From Methanobacteriaceae archaeon (GTDB lineage Archaea > Methanobacteriota > Methanobacteria > Methanobacteriales > Methanobacteriaceae), in contig JADGNH010000067.1 in NCBI GenBank assembly GCA_017883605.1, positions 1 to 9,920 of the forward strand: a DNA stretch of 9,920 bases, read 5' to 3'. Shown here piece by piece: positions 5,170-9,920 of this stretch. The position numbers were made by a program, and so were the translations under genes. The notes beneath the pieces were generated by a model. It searched no databases and had not been told where the DNA came from. It saw only the letters and a program-made list of their open reading frames with translations. Numbering within the stretch: position 1 is the stretch's first letter; each line of letters begins with the position of its first letter.

Positions 5170-5838
5170 TCACTCCTTTAAGAGCTCTTGCATAATCTGC
5201 ACACCAGTGGATGTTCCTATCTTCGTAGCACCGGCATCTATCATCTCCAGAGCAGTTTTCAGGTCTCTTATACCTCCGGCAGCTTTAATTCCCATTTCTG
5301 GTCCGACAGTTTTCCTCATGAGAGTAACATCTTCCACTGTGGCACCCGAAAGACCGCCGTAAGCTGTGGAAGTCTTAACAAAATCTGCGCCGGCCTTTTT
5401 GGCTATTAAGCAAGCCTTTACCTTTTCATCGTCAGTGAGGAGTGCGGTTTCCAGTATGACTTTAACGGTCCTGCCAGCTGCAGCTTCAATTACTCCTTCT
5501 ATATCCTCTTTAACCAGTTCTTCCCGGCCAGATTTCAGGCCTCCTATGTTTATCACCATATCTATTTCTGAAGCGCCCTTGGAAACTGCTTCCATGGTTT
5601 CAAAGGCCTTGGTTTTAGGGGTTTGGACTCCTAATGGGAATCCTATCACCGCACATACCTGGACATCAGAACCTCTTAAGAGTTTTTTCGCTATTATAAC
5701 ATTGGTGGGTGTAACACAGGCACAGGCAAAATTATATTGTTTGGCCTCACTGCAAAGTTTATTTATGGCCTCTTCTGTTGCATCTGGCCTGACGTTGGTA
5801 TGATCTATCATCTTTGCCAAATTTTGGGGCGATAACAT
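5170..5838 (-). CDS. deoC: deoxyribose-phosphate aldolase (DeoC), 222 aa
   Basis: DERA cleaves 2-deoxy-D-ribose 5-phosphate to glyceraldehyde 3-phosphate and acetaldehyde, linking deoxynucleoside breakdown to central carbon metabolism. It is a cytosolic class I aldolase with a TIM barrel. From the chosen start, the Schiff-base lysine is K155 in F-V-K-T-S-T-A-Y-G-G, the proton-relay lysine is K185 in G-I-K-A-A-G-G-I, and the catalytic aspartate is D93 in E-I-D-M-V-I-N. The phosphate-binding G-T-S near the C-terminus is present. Length is normal for the short DeoC form. I chose ATG 5838 because GGAGATGAT, close to the ideal Shine-Dalgarno, ends at proper spacing before it. An ATG nine bases earlier (5847) would overlap that site. 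A 22-bp direct repeat precedes the gene, between it and elp3. Confidence 0.95.
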   Translation of the reverse strand: MLSPQNLAKMIDHTNVRPDATEEAINKLCSEAKQYNFACACVTPTNVIIAKKLLRGSDVQVCAVIGFPLGVQTPKTKAFETMEAVSKGASEIDMVINIGGLKSGREELVKEDIEGVIEAAAGRTVKVILETALLTDDEKVKACLIAKKAGADFVKTSTAYGGLSGATVEDVTLMRKTVGPEMGIKAAGGIRDLKTALEMIDAGATKIGTSTGVQIMQELLKE

Positions 5839-5859
5839 ACAAATCATCTCCTTTTTTTT

Positions 5860-5912
5860 GTTATGTACTATAAAATTTAATTTCTCTTTCGTTATGTACT
5901 ATAAAATTTAAT
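5860..5912 (-). repeat. perfect 22-bp direct repeat carrying a TATA-like element upstream of deoC
   Basis: Bases 5860-5881 and 5891-5912 are identical and 31 bp apart, start to start. On the minus strand each copy begins ATTAAATTTTATAG and ends TACATAAC, so each holds a TATA-like TTTTATAG. The distal copy would start transcription near 5879 and give a leader of about 40 nt to deoC. The proximal copy would start close to the coding sequence. The distal copy ends one base before the elp3 stop codon. It may be a duplicated promoter or operator. Confidence 0.65.
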
Positions 5913-5913
5913 A

Positions 5914-7620
<1,707 letters not shown>

Positions 7621-7655
7621 GAATTTTCCCCTAATCCATTAATTAACCTGCTAAC

Positions 7656-7698
7656 CCTGATTTAAAAAATATCAGGTATCGTAGCTTTTTATTATAAA
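7656..7698 (-). promoter_or_regulatory. elp3 promoter with an inverted repeat at the start site
   Basis: The minus strand has TTTATAAT (7691-7698), a TATA box that would start transcription near 7669 and leave a leader of about 50 nt. CCTGAT (7656-7661) and ATCAGG (7671-7676) form a 6-bp inverted repeat around the predicted start, either an operator or a weak hairpin in the leader. Confidence 0.4.
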
Positions 7699-7744
7699 TC
7701 ATTACTTTGAATTCATCTCTCAAATTCATTAAATCAAATTTCCA

Positions 7745-7776
7745 TTATATTTTTATTAAATGATAAAAAAATCATT
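7745..7776 (-). terminator. terminator of the S2P gene, overlapping its stop codon
   Basis: On the minus strand AATGAT, six T and ATCATT form a 6-bp stem with an all-T loop (7776-7759). It begins within the last codons and includes the TGA stop (7774-7772). Another five T follow at 7750-7754. The T tract right behind the stop suggests termination there. Confidence 0.45.
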
Positions 7777-8836
7777 CTGATGCTCTGGTTTTCATCATAT
7801 CCAAGGCCTTCATTATATCTGTTTTTGATACTATACCAACCAGTTTACCCTCCGTTAGTACGGGCAGTCTTCCCACCTTGTTCCTGTTGAGTTTCTCTAG
7901 AGTCAGCGCCACGTCCTCTTCAGGATCTGTCACCAACAGTTTTCTGGTCATGAAGCCCTCCACCGGCAGGTTTCTCTCATCTTCAGGTACTCGGGATAAG
8001 TCGTGAAAGGTGATTATTCCTACCAGATCCTCATCCTGTGAAACCGGATATCCCATGTGTTTATACTGAAACATGATTTTTAACACATCCGTAACGCTGT
8101 CTTTTGGATTTACTGTCTTTACCTCACTGGTCATGATATCTCGGACATGTAAACCAGCAAGAAGGCTGTTGACCAGCACTGTCCGGTATTCCTGTTCAGC
8201 CCCCATATAAACAAATATGGCAATTAACACCAGGAATGGGTTTAGAAATATAAATATGCCCACGATGGCCATTAGTATGGCCAGCTGTTTTCCTATGGTG
8301 GCTGCAAGTTCGGTTGCTCGTATAAAATTCATTCTCTCTGCTAAAAATGCCCTTAAAACCCTACCACCATCCATGGGGAAGGCTGGAAGCAGGTTAAAAG
8401 CCCCCAGTAGCAGGTTCACAAAAATAAAGTAGTAAATCAAAAATGAGACATCGGCAGAAACTGAGTTCCCCAAGATAAGGAAGAAAGGATAAGATATCCC
8501 TGCAATCACAAAGTTCACCAGTGGCCCGGCCAGGGCTATTCTAAGCTCTTGACTGGGATCCTTAGGCAGTTCCTCCATTTCAGATATCCCCCCAATGGGG
8601 AGGAGGATAATCCTTTTAATGACCACCCCATACCTCTGGGCAACATAAGAGTGACTTAGCTCATGTAAAACTACTGTGACAAATACCAGAGTTATCAGGA
8701 CAGCCGTTGCAAGATTTACGGAAGTCACCGAATTTGAAAGTGCTACAGCATAGATAACCAGCATCAAAAGTAGGAAGGATATATGCAGCTCCACCGGTAT
8801 TCCAAATACTTTGAATATCTTAAGGGAATACTTCAT
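7772..8836 (-). CDS. site-2 protease family zinc metalloprotease with two CBS domains, 354 aa
   Basis: An integral-membrane protease of the S2P family that cuts substrates within the membrane. The zinc motif H58-E59-L-S-H62 lies in a hydrophobic helix. The third ligand is D156 in N148-L-L-P-A-F-P-M-D-G-G-R, the family signature. I count about six hydrophobic segments (roughly 16-34, 41-62, 98-123, 131-150, 179-199 and 200-212). Two C-terminal CBS domains follow (about 229-285 and 295-348), as in the structurally known M. jannaschii S2P; in such proteins they are thought to bind adenine nucleotides and gate activity. Length matches that type. GGGGTGA (complement of 8841-8847) precedes the ATG. 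It is divergent from the PRC-barrel gene and upstream of elp3 with a terminator between them. The substrate is unknown and no anti-sigma-like target is nearby. Confidence 0.93.
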   Translation of the reverse strand: MKYSLKIFKVFGIPVELHISFLLLMLVIYAVALSNSVTSVNLATAVLITLVFVTVVLHELSHSYVAQRYGVVIKRIILLPIGGISEMEELPKDPSQELRIALAGPLVNFVIAGISYPFFLILGNSVSADVSFLIYYFIFVNLLLGAFNLLPAFPMDGGRVLRAFLAERMNFIRATELAATIGKQLAILMAIVGIFIFLNPFLVLIAIFVYMGAEQEYRTVLVNSLLAGLHVRDIMTSEVKTVNPKDSVTDVLKIMFQYKHMGYPVSQDEDLVGIITFHDLSRVPEDERNLPVEGFMTRKLLVTDPEEDVALTLEKLNRNKVGRLPVLTEGKLVGIVSKTDIMKALDMMKTRASE

Positions 8837-8993
8837 CTTTTCACCCCATAATTTTCAACCATATTTATAATTTGTTATACAGATTTAAATAGTATAATCA
8901 GTGGATGGGATTAATTTTAGTTCTAATTTGAACAGAAGAAACTACTGGAAAAAAATTATATAACAAAAAAACAGATATAAACATAGTGTTTTC
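8837..8993. promoter_or_regulatory. divergent promoter region, S2P (minus) and PRC-barrel (plus)
   Basis: For the plus strand, ATTATATAAC (8955-8964) is a strong TATA box about 30 bp before ATG 8994. The transcript would start near 8986, nearly leaderless, which fits the lack of a Shine-Dalgarno site there. For the minus strand several TATA-like strings are possible: TTATAAATAT (8861-8870), GTATAACAAA (8871-8880) and TATTTAAATC (around 8888). The last two leave room for the GGGGTGA site. Confidence 0.5.
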
Positions 8994-9263
8994 ATGAAAG
9001 TAACTGAATTTTTAGGTAAACCCGTACTGGATAAAAATGTCTCGGAGATAGGTAAAGTATCAAATATGTTTATAAACCCAAAAGAAGGGTTGATAACCAG
9101 TTTCACCGTATCCACCGGTGAGATCGCCTTAAGAAAAAATGACCTTGAAGTGGGGATAGATGAAATCGCTGAGGTTGGGGATTATATCCTGCTCAACACA
9201 GTAAAATCTGAGTTAAAAGAAGTTGAACCAGAATTAAAGGAAGAAAAATCTCAAAAGAACTAG
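8994..9263 (+). CDS. PRC-barrel domain protein, 89 aa
   Basis: A small soluble protein made almost entirely of one PRC-barrel domain (about 1-70). It has the starting pattern L-G-K-P-V-L-D-x(4)-E-I-G-K-V, the middle strand I-T-S-F-T-V, and the ending V-G-D-Y-I-L-L-N. A charged, Glu- and Lys-rich tail (about 71-89) follows. PRC barrels occur in RimM and in small stand-alone archaeal proteins; some haloarchaeal ones (CdpB) act in FtsZ-based cell division. Whether this one does is only a possibility. It has a strong TATA box but no Shine-Dalgarno site, so its mRNA is probably leaderless or nearly so. The DUF2098 gene follows 81 bp later on the same strand. Confidence 0.85.
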   Translation: MKVTEFLGKPVLDKNVSEIGKVSNMFINPKEGLITSFTVSTGEIALRKNDLEVGIDEIAEVGDYILLNTVKSELKEVEPELKEEKSQKN

Positions 9264-9332
9264 TTTAAAGCTTTAAAAAAATTTGATTAATGGATAAAAC
9301 TTTAGTGGATAAAAAAAAATAGCAACCCAGAA

Positions 9333-9340
9333 GGGGGTGA
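9333..9340 (+). promoter_or_regulatory. ribosome binding site of the DUF2098 gene
   Basis: GGGGGTGA lies at the right distance before ATG 9345. A clear TATA box is not seen in the 81-bp gap, which instead holds a T-G-G-A-T-A-A-A-A duplication (9292-9300 and 9306-9314), so the gene may be co-transcribed with the PRC-barrel gene. Confidence 0.5.
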
Positions 9341-9344
9341 AAAT

Positions 9345-9671
9345 ATGGAAACAGTCAACATCTTGAGCCAAGATATCCATAAGGGATCTCATGTGAGGTA
9401 CGCGGGAACCGGTAGTGCTGGCGAAGTTTTAGATATTAAAAAGGACAACGAAGGGATTTGGGCCAAAATAGACAGCACAGAATTATGGTACAACAGCAGG
9501 TATTTGGAAGTGATTGATAAGGACCATTATGAGAAAATCAAACGGAAAAGAACCAGAATGCCAAAAGAAAAAGAGGATGAAGGAAAGGACCACGTTAAAA
9601 AAGTTATCAACTTAAAAAAGAAACTGGAAGAAGTGGATATGAGCTCAGAGCTTTGTGATGGTGGAGGCTAA
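9345..9671 (+). CDS. DUF2098 family protein, 108 aa
   Basis: A methanogen-typical small protein of unknown function. The N-terminal half (about 8-58) is an SH3-like beta barrel of the DUF2098 type, shown by G-S-H-V-R-Y-A-G-T-G-S-A-G-E-V, then I-K-K-D, W-A-K-I-D-S-T-E-L-W-Y and R-Y-L-E-V. The C-terminal half (about 60-100) is a highly charged Lys/Glu helix, probably coiled-coil or nucleic-acid contacting. It ends in an unusual S-S-E-L-C-D-G-G-G tail with one cysteine. No membrane segment is seen. The start is fixed by GGGGGTGA. A strong hairpin follows shortly after the stop, so this gene ends its transcription unit. Confidence 0.8.
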   Translation: METVNILSQDIHKGSHVRYAGTGSAGEVLDIKKDNEGIWAKIDSTELWYNSRYLEVIDKDHYEKIKRKRTRMPKEKEDEGKDHVKKVINLKKKLEEVDMSSELCDGGG

Positions 9672-9920
9672 CTCATAACACCCCATTAAATTCTTTTAAA
9701 AATTAAAAGAATTATTATTTCATCCAGTTATTTTATTTTCATATTCAAATTAATCTGTAATACAAGATCATTCAATTAATCTATAAAATACAACGATTAT
9801 ATCTTCCTATTTCTTATTTTATTCCCTATTTTTTTATTTAATTCCCTTATTCCTTATTTTAAGTGGTTATTATTCCATTATGATCTATGCTTAATTTAAA
9901 TAGGAGAATACCTGAAATTT
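9672..9920. other. gene-free AT-rich tail, pyrimidine-rich in part
   Basis: Apart from the hairpin at 9689-9713 I see no gene. Bases about 9800-9862 are almost all T, C and A, with loose repeats of the form TTATTCCCT. At the right edge TTTAAATA (9895-9902) and GGAG (9902-9905) could be promoter or ribosome binding elements for a plus-strand gene beyond the window, but this cannot be decided here. Confidence 0.4.
9689..9713 (+). terminator. hairpin terminator after the DUF2098 gene
   Basis: AATTCTTTTAA and TTAAAAGAATT form a perfect 11-bp stem with an AAA loop, 17 bp after the stop codon and followed by ATTATTTCAT. The stem is A/T-rich and the T tail is short, so it may stop or stabilise the transcript. 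It is symmetrical and could act in both directions. Confidence 0.5.

Noticed and set aside
5366..5803. Plus-strand open reading frame of 145 codons opposite deoC
   Set aside because: It is the antisense shadow of deoC, which has all catalytic residues; the antisense product is Ser/Thr-rich with no recognisable domain.
5836..5847. ATG at 5847 as the deoC start
   Set aside because: The GGAGATGAT ribosome binding site would overlap that ATG; the ATG at 5838 has the correct spacing and gives the usual DeoC N-terminus.

Overview
The window looks like chromosomal DNA of a mesophilic methanogen of the order Methanobacteriales, most likely Methanobacterium or a close relative. The evidence is an HMf-type histone, the F420-cofactor enzyme CofH, an archaeal Elp3, an MjS2P-like site-2 protease with CBS domains, a DUF2098 protein, tRNA genes without an encoded CCA, GGAGGTGAT-type ribosome binding sites, TATA-type promoters and very AT-rich spacers. 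I see no insertion sequence, integrase, CRISPR array or clear sign of recent transfer. The genus call is an inference from protein resemblance.

Layout. 1-60: 5' end of a zinc-ribbon gene leaving the window on the minus strand. 218-365: tRNA-Val and tRNA-Phe, 3 nt apart, minus strand. 366-812: gene-free AT-rich spacer with an array of degenerate ~18-bp repeats. 813-2214: plus-strand cluster of a GerW/YtfJ-family protein, a DUF2953 membrane protein and a 92-residue protein that resembles a GerW core without its glycine-rich loop. 2340-3377: rubrerythrin and histone, both minus strand, with a structured GC-richer element between them. 3531-4646: cofH on the plus strand, divergent from the histone. 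4707-8836: minus-strand run of S2P-CBS protease, elp3, deoC and a cyclophilin-like protein. 8994-9671: plus-strand PRC-barrel and DUF2098 genes, followed by a hairpin terminator and another gene-free AT-rich tail.

Most genes are housekeeping: translation (tRNAs, Elp3 wobble-uridine modification), chromatin (histone), coenzyme F420 synthesis (CofH), peroxide defence (rubrerythrin), deoxyribose-phosphate metabolism (DeoC) and membrane proteolysis (S2P). They do not form one pathway.

The most interesting points are: (i) the GerW-DUF2953 pair, known from endospore formers, here in a non-sporulating archaeon with a third, GerW-like miniature gene; (ii) five exact 21-bp units coding a P-E-N heptad array inside the radical-SAM part of Elp3; (iii) a perfect 22-bp duplication carrying a TATA-like element upstream of deoC; (iv) palindrome and repeat clusters upstream of the cyclophilin-like gene and of rubrerythrin.
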